This document shows, in pieces, positions 35,408 to 46,618 of a DNA stretch of 64,000 nt; the first letter of the stretch is position 1; each line of letters begins with the position of its first letter. The stretch spans positions 88,720,061-88,784,060 of the forward strand of contig NC_065921.1 of the NCBI RefSeq assembly GCF_024586455.1. The letters are read 5' to 3'. The position numbers and the translations under genes are program-made. The notes beneath the pieces are model-generated. The model ran no database searches. It was not told the origin of the DNA and saw nothing but the letters and a program-made list of their open reading frames with translations. This stretch comes from Bactrocera neohumeralis (taxonomy: Eukaryota > Arthropoda > Insecta > Diptera > Tephritidae).

Positions 35408-36990
35408 ATGTCTGCGTTTGCATTTTTAATAGCCGTGCTGTTGGCGTTGCTCTCTTTTATTTACTATTTGCTGCAACGGCGCATGAATTATTGGCGCTAC
35501 CGAGGCATACCGCACGATGCACCACACTTTTTCGCCGGCAACTTGAAGGGCTTGATGAAAACGCGCAGTTTCGCCGAAATTCTGCGTGAAATATACGCAC
35601 ATCATCGCGGTTCGGGTCCTTTCTGCGGCTATTATTTGTTTCAACGCCCCGCGGTTTTGGTGTTGGATCGAGCGCTCATCAAAAATATACTCATCAAGGA
35701 TTTCAGTAATTTTGCCGATCGTGGCATTTTCCACAACGAAAAGGATGACCCGCTCACCGGTCATCTCTTCCGCTTGGATGGCAAACAATGGCGCGGCTTG
35801 CGTAATAAACTGACACCGACGTTCACTTCGGGCAAAATGAAATTCATGTTTCCCACCGTATTGAAGGTGGCCGATCAGCTGATGGTCGCCGTTGAGAAGC
35901 GCTTGGCCAGCGACGAGCATGTGTGGGACTGGAAGGAGATGATGGCATGTTTCACCACCGATGTAATTGGCAACTGCGCTTTTGGCATCGAATGCAACAG
36001 CCTGCAAGACCCCAATGCGGAGTTTCGTGTTATGGGGCGCAAGCTAATTGGATCGCGTCGGCACGGGCCGCTCATTAACGCCTTCATTAATAGCTTTCCG
36101 AATATGGCGCGTCGTCTGCGTATGGCTATAATGCCGCAGGAGATTACAGACTTCTTTTTGCGCATCGTGCGCGAGAATATCGAATATCGTGAGCGCAACG
36201 GTGTGCACGGCAATGACTTTATGAGTATTTTGATGGAACTCAATAAGGGTAAACACTTGAAGAGCGAAAATGATCAGTTGCGCGCGTTGAGTGTGAGCGA
36301 GATGACAGCACAGGCATTTGTGTTTTTCGTTGCCGGTTTTGAGACCTCATCCACAACATTGGCATTCGCGCTGTACGAATTGGCATTACAAACCGATTTA
36401 CAAGAGCGTCTGCGCAAAGAGATCGAGGAGACTATACAGAGGCATAACGATGAGTTCACCTATGAGTGCATGGAAGACATGCAATATATGAAACAGGTGC
36501 TCTCTGGTGAGTAAGCAATGCTTGTATCTTTGTTTTTGTGTATAAATTTACGTTGTATCTCTACTGCACAAAAGAGACTCAGCGGAAATATCCGATTGCA
36601 CCGAATTTGATGCGTCAAGCGGCTGCTGATTACGTGGTGCCCGGTCATCCCAAATATGTGATCAAGAAGGGCATGATGGTCACCATACCCACCATTGGCA
36701 TACACTACGACCCGGCGATTTATCCGGAACCCGACAAATTCGATCCAGAGCGCTTCTCAGTGGAGGCGGTGAAGTTACGCGACTCCGTCGATTGGCTGCC
36801 CTTCGGCGACGGTCCGCGCAATTGTATTGGCATGCGCTTTGGCCAAATGCAAATGCGCGTCGGCTTAACCTATTTGCTGCGTCGGTACAGGTTCACACCT
36901 TGCGCACTGACGCAAATTCCGATGGAGTTCCAGAAGACTTTCCCCTTGTTTCCACAAGGCGGCATACATCTGAAGGTTGAGCAAATATAA
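35408..36990 (+). CDS. Cytochrome P450, CYP6A-like (P450-3)
   Basis: Exons 35408-36506 and 36575-36990 (68-nt phase-1 intron) encode 504 aa. The start is the ATG in AAAGAATG at 35408, directly before the anchor MSAFAFLIAVLLALLSFIYYLL; the upstream frame has no other ATG. Motifs: RRMNYWRYRGIPHD linker, GPFCGYY, DRGIFHNEKDDPLTGHLF, I-helix AGFETSST, K-helix ETQR at 367-370, DPERF, and heme loop WLPFGDGPRNCIG with Cys450. All catalytic features are intact. It is a probable ER monooxygenase of the xenobiotic/lipid-metabolising CYP6A type, the first of the plus-strand array and most similar in this window to P450-4. Confidence 0.95.
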
Positions 36991-37560
36991 ACACGCACGT
37001 AATGCTTAGACATAAGTACATATATACATATATACTTATTTATATTTAAGTCCACATGTGTACTTAAGCCATTATACATATATACATGCATACACACATC
37101 GTTTTATATACATATATTTTCATTTATACTCGTACAAATGTTGTACCAGCGCTTCTTCGTTAACGCTTGTTAAGTAACGGTAATAATTACAACTTTGTCA
37201 ATTAAATTCTCATTTCGACTAGTCAAAAAGTCAGCTGATCTAAAAGTATACAATAAAAGGTTGTTTGAAATAAATTAATTACATGGATTTCCAATTTTCG
37301 AAAAATCAAGGTAAAAGAAAAATGATCGCCGGTTTATTGACTTGGCGCTCGGGGAACACGCCAGTGTTTGCTAACTGCTACATGCCATACTAATTGTATG
37401 CTAATTGATGTTTTCGCGTAAAAGTTTTTGTTTTTGTTTATGTGTTATAAACAATGAAATTGCGTTCTCTGCCTTTTTCGTCGCTGCTCGAACGATGTGG
37501 GTCCATCTGGCTTGTTCGTAATTTGAAAGTCTAATTTGTGTTTGCACATACAGGGTGAGT
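36991..37560. other. P450-3 3' flank
   Basis: AT-rich with ATACATATATAC-type repeats and AATAAA-like signals near 37253. No gene seen. Confidence 0.5.
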
Positions 37561-37599
37561 AGATGTTGTGTAGAAACTTTTCATTACTGTTTTTATTTC

Positions 37600-38530
37600 T
37601 TCTTCTTTACTGGCTTTAAAGCCAGTCGTTTCTTCTTTTTGCAATGTGGCGCCAATTAGAGATTACAAGCGAAGTCAGGTCTTTCTTTCTGGTCTTTCCA
37701 ACCGAGTGGAGGTCTTCCTCTACCTCTGCTACCCCCGGTGGGTACTGCGTTGAATACTTCCAGAGCTGGAGAGTTTACGTCCATTCGGACGACATGACCT
37801 AGCCAGCGTAGCCGCTGTCTTTTGATTCGCTGCATAGTTCAATATCGTCCTATATCTCATAGAGCTCATCGTTCCATCGAATGCGATATTCGCCGTGGCC
37901 AAAGCACAAAAAACCATAAATCTGCCGCAGAACCTTTCTCTGGAAAACTCGTAACGTCCACTACGAAATAGCACCTATTGGCAAGATATATTCTACTTTG
38001 GATTTCCAGGCTGACGTTGTTTTTGTTAATGCTGGTTCCAAGATAGACGAAATTATCTACGACTTCGAAGTTATGACTGCCAACAGTAACGTGGGAGCCT
38101 CGTCGCGAGTGCGACGACTGTTTTTTTGACGGCAAGAGATATTTCGTCATGCCCTCGTTCACCACAAGACCTATTTGCTTCGCTTCCTTATTCATTCTGG
38201 AGAAAGCAGAACTAATGGCGCGATTGTTGTATGCCAATCTTATTGAAGCTAGTACCTTCTCTGTTTAGATCTGCAGTTCGAATTATTTTCTCCGAAGAAG
38301 ATTGAAGATGTCACACGAAAGATAGTCGCCTTGTGTGAAAACTCGTTTCGTATCGAACGGCTCGGAGTGGGCCTTCCCGGTCCTGATAGAGCTTTCGGTG
38401 TTGCCAAACGTCAGTTTACATAGTCGTGTTAGTTTTGCGGAGATACCAAATTCAGACACAACTCTGGTGAAGTTAACCTCGTCATTCCGCTGCAACGGTG
38501 ACATTTTCTCTTTCTCTGAAACCACATTAA
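37600..38530 (-). mobile_element. Non-LTR retrotransposon 3' portion, decayed
   Basis: Minus-strand fragments in order: 38525-38283 (finger/palm region; TRLCKLTFGNTESSIRTGK then FDTKRVFTQGDYLSC), 38237-37866 (FSRMNKEAKQIGLVVNEG, EVVDNFVYLGTSIN, LANRCYF), and about 37800-37690 (LRWLGHVVRMD, then GRGRP). They occur in more than one frame. The family is the same as at 27585-28060 and 41915-42060. An 18-bp perfect palindrome (ACTGGCTTTAAAGCCAGT, 37609-37626) sits at its 3' edge. Confidence 0.8.
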
Positions 38531-39550
38531 ATACTTCCTAAGCTGTAGAGTCTTCATTCATACGTTTAAGTCCACAAGTCCGGGTAAGTACGTAAGTGCT
38601 TATCATTTAGTATTCACATAATATTAATTTTGGGATCTCCAAGAGCGGATTTATTGCATGTGGTCATCATCCAAGAAGCTGTAGTTAATTTAGTTAATTT
38701 GAGCCCTCAAAAATTAAACCAAAAATTCTAGTTCAAAATTAACATTTTTCTTAAAAGCAAGTTCGACTGTACTTAAAACGAATAAAATGTTCGTAAAATA
38801 TACATATCCACATACACATGTGAACATACCAAGCGATTGTGCCTGCTATATATAGGAATTATCGCTTGTTTACTTATATTTGTATATACTTATATATGCA
38901 TATATAACGCGGAGCGCGTTCAAATCACCCGCCGCTGGCGCCGCCGCGCTGACGATCAAGCTACTGTATTAAACAAGTTTTGAGTCCGCAACAATTTCAT
39001 CACAGAGCACTGATTACCGTCAGATCACAAAACAGTAAGTGCGTCGTTATTTTTGAATAGTTTGTTCTATATCACAAATGAAATGTTGTTATTGTACAAA
39101 TAAGCTCACTTACATTGAATCAATTATAAATACTTGTATGTCAACAAGCTTTGAGGTTCTGGGCCCAACTAATAGTTAAGTTTGTACGACATTTTCTACA
39201 TGTGTTGGCTGCGATCGATATTAGCCGATACATGGGGTCTTTTGAATAATAGTGAAAATGTTTTTTCGCCAAGTTATAACTCTCTAAGATAATCCTTAAG
39301 TAACCGATCGATGGTACCAAGTTCCGCGAACGTCTATGAGCCAATCTTTCATGGTACATAGTATATATTTTCATTTCTTATAGTTCATCGTACTGCGAAC
39401 CCTCATCAGTCGACAGTTGGTTGCGCACAAACTCACTTGCTTTCTGCGACTGCCGTTATCTATTTAAGAACCTTATCAAAATGCTAGACAGCTGTCGCAC
39501 ACCAGCCACGAGCGGGCTCGTGTTTATTTACTTCAGAGCACGCCTACTTC
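38531..39550. other. Intergenic region upstream of P450-4
   Basis: Mostly AT-rich. It holds a TATATAA at 38901, a GC-rich patch, and a good donor (GTAAGT at 39035), which could delimit a noncoding first exon of about 38931-39034. A CTTATCA GATA-type site lies near 39473. Confidence 0.4.
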
Positions 39551-39557
39551 TCGACGC

Positions 39558-39592
39558 TATATAAGCATGCTGCGCGACTCGATGCGCAGTTA
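39558..39592 (+). promoter_or_regulatory. Candidate core promoter of P450-4
   Basis: TATATAA at 39558 and GCAGTTAG with A at 39588 are 30 nt apart, a standard TATA-to-initiator spacing. The leader would be only ~25 nt to the ATG at 39613, or 64 nt to the second ATG at 39652. Confidence 0.5.
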
Positions 39593-39612
39593 GTGTTCAA
39601 GCTCAGCTTATA

Positions 39613-41258
39613 ATGTACACAGCTAATTTAAGTTTCATACTCACTTGGAAGATGGTTATATTCACTTTGTTCGTTTTGAATTTCACAATAACTCTGACGC
39701 TTGTGCTTTTTGCCAGCGTTGTGGCTTTGCTGTCGGCGATGACCTATTTATTCTGGCGTCGCATGAACTACTGGCAGGAACGTGGCATACCACACGACAA
39801 GCCCAGTTATTTGTATGGCAGTTTCCGTGGTTTAACCAAGCTGTATGGCTTCTCGGATATCTTACGTTCAATGTACCAGCGTTACAAGCACACTGGTCCT
39901 TTCTGTGGATATTATTTCTTTCAACGCCCTGCTGTGATGGTGTTGGATACAGAGCTTGTGAGAAATATACTGATTAAGGACTTCTCAAACTTCAGTGATC
40001 GTGGTTTGTTCCATAATGAGAAAGACGATCCCTTAACGGGTCATCTGTTCTTCGTCGATGGTAAAAAATGGCATGTGTTGCATGGTAAACTCTCATCAAC
40101 GTTTAGCGAGTGCAAAGTGCGTGGCATGTTTCCGTGTGTGCGCGATATCGCACAGCAATTGATCAGTACGCTTGATCAGCTGATTGAGCGCAACGCCAAT
40201 GTGGAAGTCAAAGAGCTGATGGGTCGCTACACAACCGATGTGATTGGCAAGTGTGCTTTGGGCATTGAATGCAATAGTCTGACGAATCCAAATGCTGAGT
40301 GTCGTGCAATTGGGCGACGCATCTTCACCGATCGTCGTCATGGTCTCTTAGTGTCCGGGCTCATTCAAGGGTTCCCACAATTGGCGCAAAAGCTGCATAT
40401 GGCTACAATACATCCGGACATAGAGAAGTTTTTCATGCGTTTGGTGCGCGAGAATGTGGAGTATCGTGAGAAGTACAATGTGCATGGCAATGACTTCATG
40501 GAGCTTCTGATGGAGCTGAATAAGGGTGCAAAATTAAGGTATGATAAAAATGATGAATTTAAGGGTCTGACTGTGGAGGAGATGACAGCGCAAGCGTTTT
40601 TCTTCTTTGCTGCAGGTTCCGAAAAGTCATCATCGACGCTCTCTTTTGCTCTATATGAGCTGGCTATGCAACCCGAGCTGCAGGACCGCCTACGTTGCGA
40701 AATCAATGAGACGTTATGTCAACACGACAACGAACTGTGCTTCGAGTCACTGAACGAGATGGCATATATGAAGCAGGTGATAGCAGGTACGTATTTGCTA
40801 ATAGGGTTTGTTAATAAATACGTGATTGTGTACATTTCACAGAAACCTTACGTAAGTACCCGATACTACCGCATCTGGCGCGTCAAGCTCTGCATGATTA
40901 TGTCGTGCCCGGCAATCCAAAGTACGTTATACCGGCTGGCACATTAGTTACAATACCCGTGGTCGGCATACATTATGACCCCGAAATTTATCCGGATCCT
41001 GAAAGATTCGATCCAGAGCGCTTCACACCGGAGCTGGTAAAGGCTCGTAACAAGGTTGAGTGGTTACCTTTTGGCGATGGGCCGCGCAAATGTATTGGCT
41101 TTCGCTTCGGTCATATGGAAATTCGCGTCGCTCTCACTTTTTTGCTGCAGAAGTATCGTTTCTCTCTGAGCGCACAAACCGATGTGCCGCTAGAGGTTAG
41201 CAAATCTTTTTCAATTATACCCAGAAACGGCATCTTTTTGAGAGTGGAACGCATTTAG
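39613..41258 (+). CDS. Cytochrome P450, CYP6A-like (P450-4), altered oxygen-binding motif
   Basis: Exons 39613-40786 and 40843-41258 (56-nt phase-1 intron) encode 529 aa. A second in-frame ATG at 39652 would give 516 aa and is closer to relatives. The anchor is MVIFTLFVLNFTITLTLVLF. CYP6 blocks are present (RRMNYWQERGIPHDKP, DRGLFHNEKDDPLTGHLF, K-helix ETLR at 392-395, DPERF, heme loop FGDGPRKCIGF with Cys475). Oddities: the I-helix reads AAGSEKSSST instead of AGFETSST, so the catalytic threonine position is Lys; the C-helix region reads WHVLHGKLSSTFSECKVRGMF, where relatives have WRVMRNKLTPTFTSGKMKFMF, losing the conserved heme-propionate Arg. The frame is open with good splice sites, so either catalysis is altered or this is an early, still-open pseudogene. 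Confidence 0.92.
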
Positions 41259-42940
41259 TGCATAATATTAGTTTGTGTGGTTTGAAGTTGTTAGCATTTA
41301 AGTTTACCAAAAGCGTCTTTGGAAAAGTAGTTTTATATTTTTCTTAAAAAACGTTTTTTGACCAAAATAAGTTTATTTATCATGGACTTAATGGCATCTT
41401 CCTAATACCTGTACGAGGTGATTATATTTGTGTATTATATATACTTTTGCAAATTTACAGTCTGTGTACGAAAAATAAGTACAAAATGTTAACGGTAAAT
41501 GTGATACTATTGCATACAAATTGTTGAAAATATTGCATAGTTTATTTAATTTTTTTTCTGACTTTTATTAAATCCGCGACTGCCAGTGTATTTGTGGTTT
41601 CTAAGGCTTTGAGGTGTTCTTCAATCTCTTAGACACGAATTCGTATTTGGATTTGGATTTTAATGAAGTTTGTTGTTAAATATAAACTTTTTGGTTGATC
41701 AACATAATATTTTATTCATAAGATATTTTATTTTTCATTGTTATATTGTATGAAAACAAAAATAAAAGAAGTATTTGAGATTTTTACCAAAAATTATATA
41801 AATTTCGTATTTTTTATTGGAAAATATTTAGGCATATTTTTCGGGTGCTAGTAACGGCAGGAGTTCACTGAGTTGAGAAGAAAATCTCTACCAATTTTTA
41901 TATCTGCCAATAAGCTCTGTGCTCAAACACGGCAGCGAAGAACTGATAAGGAGCATGCATCAGCTTCTTTGTAGAATATGGTCGGACGAAAGCATGCCTG
42001 ACGATAGGAATTCCCCGTGCTGCTATATACCGCGTAAGCGGTTTCTATGCCAGTACAGAAGAAGAAGAATTTGTAATGATCGATGTAAATATAATACGTT
42101 GAGGCATATTTGGCATTACGAACGTACTGAAGAACTAATTCGCAAATTCGCCTTTATTCTACAAAACAAGAACGACATTACCATATTTTTTATTGCTGCA
42201 ACTATGATTTCATGCAGAAGTTGTACGAAACTGTATTATTTTGACATTACCGTTAAGGTTCTCACTTTGCTCCATTTTTAATCGTTCTGAGGTGCAGAAG
42301 AGTACGGCAAAAATATGTTTATCCAACTCTATAGATAATAGACAGAAAATGACTTGCAAAAATTTGTTTACGCTATGCTATATCGTCCCCTCAATATAAC
42401 AATAGCGTATAATTTTTTTTGAGTTTTGAGAAAATCGAGTTCAAAGTTTTTGTCAAATCAGATGTCTATTAAAACCTCAATATCGCGGTAAATAAAAATT
42501 CTTCATAGTGGATTTTTCGATGAGTACATTATACCGTTTCTTGTCTTTAAATTTTCCAAGTTTCTTTATTCTACGCATCCTTTAAGACCATAATTATGTT
42601 ATTCAAAGCGCAAGTCCTCCATATAGGCCATTTTATTTTTTAAGGAATTCGTATGATGTATCTGATACACTATTTTATTTTGTATGGTATACGCTGTTTT
42701 ATTCAATAATTTTACGGTATTTTTATTAAAAGATTTGATCTCAAATATATCAATTTGTAACATTATAAAACAGTAATTAATTCATAGTTTTGTTAATTCA
42801 GTGGAATTTATTCATTACTTTCCAATTTGGGTTACGATAAACAAAAATTATGACAAATGAAGGTATACATTGCGCAAATCAAAAATAACTAGAAATTCAT
42901 TCGTCTTCATTCTCTTCCTCTGCTACATCTGGCTCATTTA
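41259..42940. other. Intergenic, AT-rich, with a small RT fragment
   Basis: This is the 3' flank of P450-4 followed by AT-rich DNA. The only recognisable item is the RT relic at 41915-42060. Confidence 0.5.
41915..42060 (+). mobile_element. Non-LTR retrotransposon RT N-terminal fragment
   Basis: The frame from 41919 reads LLKHGSEELIRSMHQLLCR then IWSDESMPDDRN, the segment just before the RT fingers in the same insect non-LTR family as at 37.6-38.5 kb. It loses homology after about 42030. Confidence 0.7.
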
Positions 42941-42949
42941 AACAATTTC

Positions 42950-43880
42950 GCTTGTTTCCACCTCGTAAGTTAAAAAAAAATGACTGCGAGCCGTTCGCAC
43001 GTTCTATTGCAGAGTGCATCGAATCTGCTTCCATTTGTGTGTGTCCGCTTTGGAGGTACTTATGTAATTGTTATCGAATTAAGCTTCAAGGTATTGTTGA
43101 TATAAATCAATAGAGTAGCAATGAACCTGCTTCTGTTTTGTCCCCCGCAGCAGTCTGAGTAGAGAATAACATCGGTTACCGATTCGTCTAACGAGTTCAT
43201 CATTTTCCATATTGTGGTCCTAATTTCGTCCGATCCTCGTTGACCCTGATTTTCATCCCATAGAAAACAGTAACCTTCTCCACTGGCAATGTCGTAAAAT
43301 GTGTTATTATACGTGGCGAACTTTCGACTGTAATACATCGCGCTTACGTTGCTACAAGGAGTCGTTAACACTGACTGGAGGTAAAAAGTAAACACTTTTA
43401 AATTACTGTTACTTTTAGCTGATTCCTTGTCAGTTTGCTTGTTAGTTCTTGCCTTTGTCTTATTTAAGATGTGTTCATCATAGGATTTCTGAAATGAGTC
43501 GGACGGTGGAAAGAATAATTATAATTCATGCAAAATATCCGGCGATAAACGTTTTCTTTAATGATAGCGTCCGGGTGGAGTTCTTTGAATAAATCGTACA
43601 TTTTTGATATTGTTAAGTCGGAGGCAAGATAAAGTCGTTGACTTTTTGCTCGACTGTAATGGCTTTCGACGGCTGGAAATGACTCGATGTGCTGTTTGAT
43701 ATGCGCAACTGTCTCTTCGTCTAATTTTCTCTGGTGGCCATGTTGACCCCTCTTATCAGTAAATTCATTTTGGCACATCTTCTTGGCTAACACAGATATT
43801 GCGCCGTCTGACAAGTTCAAAGTATTTAAAAAAAAAAACTTCTTGCATACCTGTTTGGCTTTGAGAGTAGTCAAAACAAC
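42950..43880 (-). pseudogene. Decayed DNA-transposon-like protein (unnamed insect family)
   Basis: Minus-strand frames 43874-43464 and 43395-43060 belong to one protein type seen widely in insect genomes: KVCKKFFFLNTL, KRGQHGHQRKLDEETV, FPAVESHYSRAKSQRLYL, then WDENQGQRGSDEI and VILYSDCCGGQNRSRF. After a stop at about 43058 the homology continues in another frame (SGHTQMEADSMHSAIERANG), showing a frameshift. The D in YSDCCGGQN looks like a catalytic acid of an RNase H-fold transposase, but I cannot name the superfamily with certainty. It is broken into at least three frames. Confidence 0.65.
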
Positions 43881-44380
43881 GTAAAAATCGCATAGGCTAC
43901 TACTCTTGTAAATTTCTGATAAAACTTTCGAATTTGTATTGAAAATAAAACAGCTTATGTGGAGTATAGAAATGGTCGGAAATAGTGTACATTATTATAA
44001 GCTATTGTATGAGTTAAAGTTTTGATAAATTGTATTCATTTCTACAGGCTAAAATGGAGTATAATGCGCATACACTATTATTCTTTTAACAACTTTGCAG
44101 TGGCAATTTCAAGCAAAATAGCGCATATGAGCTTATACACTTATTGAACGAAATTTTTGAACATGAAATTATACACCATTTTTTCCAATGACATTTTGAC
44201 CCACTTTGTGGAAGTAGAATTTGACGAAATTTTGACCAGACATAGAATCAATGATGGAGATTCTAAATATGCAATAAAAAAATAATGGCGTATGAGCACA
44301 TACGCTATTGTTATATTTAGGGGACGATATGTTAGTGAGAAATACAAAATACTCGAATTAAATGAAAGTCACGTTAAAAT
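43881..44380. other. Intergenic, AT-rich
   Basis: No feature seen, apart from the probable decayed end of the transposon relic to its left. Confidence 0.4.
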
Positions 44381-44390
44381 GAGTTGCATC

Positions 44391-44586
44391 CGTAATAATC
44401 TTATCGCGCACGACTGCTTTTAAAGCTGTTGTAGAACATACATATGTATGCCTTATGAGTGGATACAACTTGTACTGACAAGAAGATAGCTAGTAATGTT
44501 TGTATTAGTCGTATTCTTTACTATAAATGTTGAACTCACGAGGAACTACCATCAGTTGGTGCTCAATGCGGAGCTTGTACAGTCAA
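44391..44586 (+). promoter_or_regulatory. Promoter region of A1
   Basis: TATAAAT at 44522, initiator ATCAGTT with A+1 at 44554 (TATA at -32), and AGTCA at 44581-44585 (+28 to +32, a DPE match). Upstream, TAATAATCTTATCGCG at 44393-44408 keeps the GATA-type site found in A2 and A3, but ~85 nt farther from the TATA box. Confidence 0.65.
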
Positions 44587-44637
44587 ATTTGCATATAGAA
44601 CGGCGACAGAATCTACGACGAAAGTGTGAAGCAAAAA

Positions 44638-46218
44638 ATGGCAGTGACGGAAGTTTTGTTGAGCATTATTTTGGCGGCCGTTGGCGCAGTCATTTATATA
44701 GCGCATCGTAACTTAACATATTGGCAACAGAGAGGCATCCCGCATGATTCGCCAAATTGGATTCATGGAAATCTACAAGGTGTTGGAAAGACCATGACTA
44801 TTGCCGAAGCCGTTACTAAAGTGTACAGACGGCACTTGGGGTCGGGTCCCTTTTGCGGTTTTTACTTTCTACAAAAGCCGTCGGTCCTTGTACTCACACC
44901 AGAGTTGACCAAACAGGTGTTAATTAAAGACTTTAACAACTTCAGTGAACGTGGCTTTTATGTCAACGAGAAAGATGATCCCATAACTGGGCATTTGTTT
45001 TTGTTACAAAGTCAGAAATGGCGCGTGATGCGTAAAAACTTACACCCACCTTTACCTCTGGTCAAATGAAGTTCATGTTTCCTACTGTGGTTTCGGTGGC
45101 TGAGCAATTCGTTGAAACCTTAAATGGCGACATCAAGAAGAGTAGCGTAATTGAGATCAAGGAAATTTTAGCACGTTTCACCACTGATGTAATTGGATCT
45201 TGTGCTTTCGGCATAGAGTGTAACAGTCTCAAGAACCCTGATTCTATTTTCCGTCAAATGGGTCGTCGTGCTTTTACCGAACGTAGGCATTCTCGTTTCG
45301 TTCATAGCATGATATTGGCCGCTCCGAGTGTGGCACGATAACTTCATGCTCGTATAGTACCGGACGCGATAAGTGATTTCTTCTTCAACATTGTACGTGA
45401 AGCAGTTGATTATAGAGAGAAGAATAATGTGCAGCGTAATGATTTTTTGAACATTCTGATGGAGCTAAACAAAGGAAAACTAAAGTTCGACGATAAAAAC
45501 GAGGAAAAAGGGCTTACGTTGGAGGAGATGACGGCGCAGGTGTTTGTGTTCTTTGTAGCTGGCTTTGAGACATCATCTTCGACACTTTCATTTTTACTTT
45601 ATGAATTGGCCCTAAATCCAGACATTCAAAAGCGCCTACGTCAAGAAATATTTCAGGCGGTTGAACATCATGGCGGTAAGGTGACTTATGAATGTGTAAA
45701 TTCGATGTCTTATATGAAACAGGTCGTAGCAGGTGAGTAATACAAAAGTGTATTCCAATTCAATACAATAACAAAACATACTTTCTTCTATTGTTCTAGA
45801 AACCCTTCGTAAGAATCCAATAGTACCACTTTTGCAGCGTAAGGCTATGGCCGATTATGTTGTGCCTGGACATCCAAACTATGTGATAGAAAAAGATACA
45901 ACTGTATTCATACCAGTAATGGCAATGCATCATGATCCCGAGATTTACCCGGATCCCGAAAAATTCGACCCGGAACGTTTTGCACCGGAGGAAATGAAAT
46001 CACGAGACTCCATCAATTGGTTGCCCTTCGGCGATGGTCCACGTAATTGTATCGGCTTGCGTTTTGGTCAAATGCAGATTCGCGTCGCCCTGACATACTT
46101 ATTACGTAACTTTGACTTCAGCACCTCCCCGGCGACTGAGATTCCTTTGGTATTCAATCCCAAGCAGTTTATAAACGCTACCAAAAGCGGCATCCATTTG
46201 AAAGTACAGTCGATTTAA
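44638..46218 (+). pseudogene. Cytochrome P450 A1, recently inactivated CYP6A-like copy
   Basis: It has the same exon layout as A2/A3: exon 1 is 44638-45732 and exon 2 is 45800-46218, with a 67-nt intron and intact splice sites. The ATG at 44638 gives the usual anchor MAVTEVLLSIILAAVGAVIYIA. Two lesions stand out against A2/A3: a one-base deletion at about 45035 (CGTAAAAACTT against CGTAATAAACTT), which shifts the frame in the C-helix segment and reaches a stop at 45067-45069, and a nonsense change (TAA 45339-45341, Lys codon AAA in A2/A3). Downstream, AGFETSSST, ExxR and the heme loop FGDGPRNCIGL remain perfect. So few lesions mean recent loss; assembly error at the first site is possible but does not explain the second. 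Confidence 0.9.
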
Positions 46219-46618
46219 GGCGATGGATTTCTCTTCAGTTAATTTTTAGTTCAGAATTAAGGAAAACTCTAATTAAATCATTAAATTTAATATTTCGGCA
46301 AACTTGTTTCTCGATAAGCATGTGATTGCCCATGAATTGTATTAATATTGTGATATATTTATATGATGATATACGTATTAAGTTCACGTATCTCTTCTGA
46401 TATTAATATCAAGAAGTATTCAACCAGTACTTATCAAGCTATCTGCGTAGTTTTTTTCATTCTTTATATTGGCGAAGTGTGAGAGACAGAAAGTGCATGT
46501 GAGAACCTGCTCAACATAAGCTTTCTACTGCTTGACTGCTCAATGAATTTTTGTGGCGTTAGTTCATCATTTGCTTTGGACGGAGGAATGCTCGTGTTTT
46601 AAGCACTCGTTCGTTCAA

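Noticed and set aside
44496..44711. 71-codon frame ending in sequence similar to frames at 50128-50313 and 56783-56968
   Set aside because: These three are the same out-of-frame reading of the A-gene leader and first codons. They recur only because the units are duplicated.
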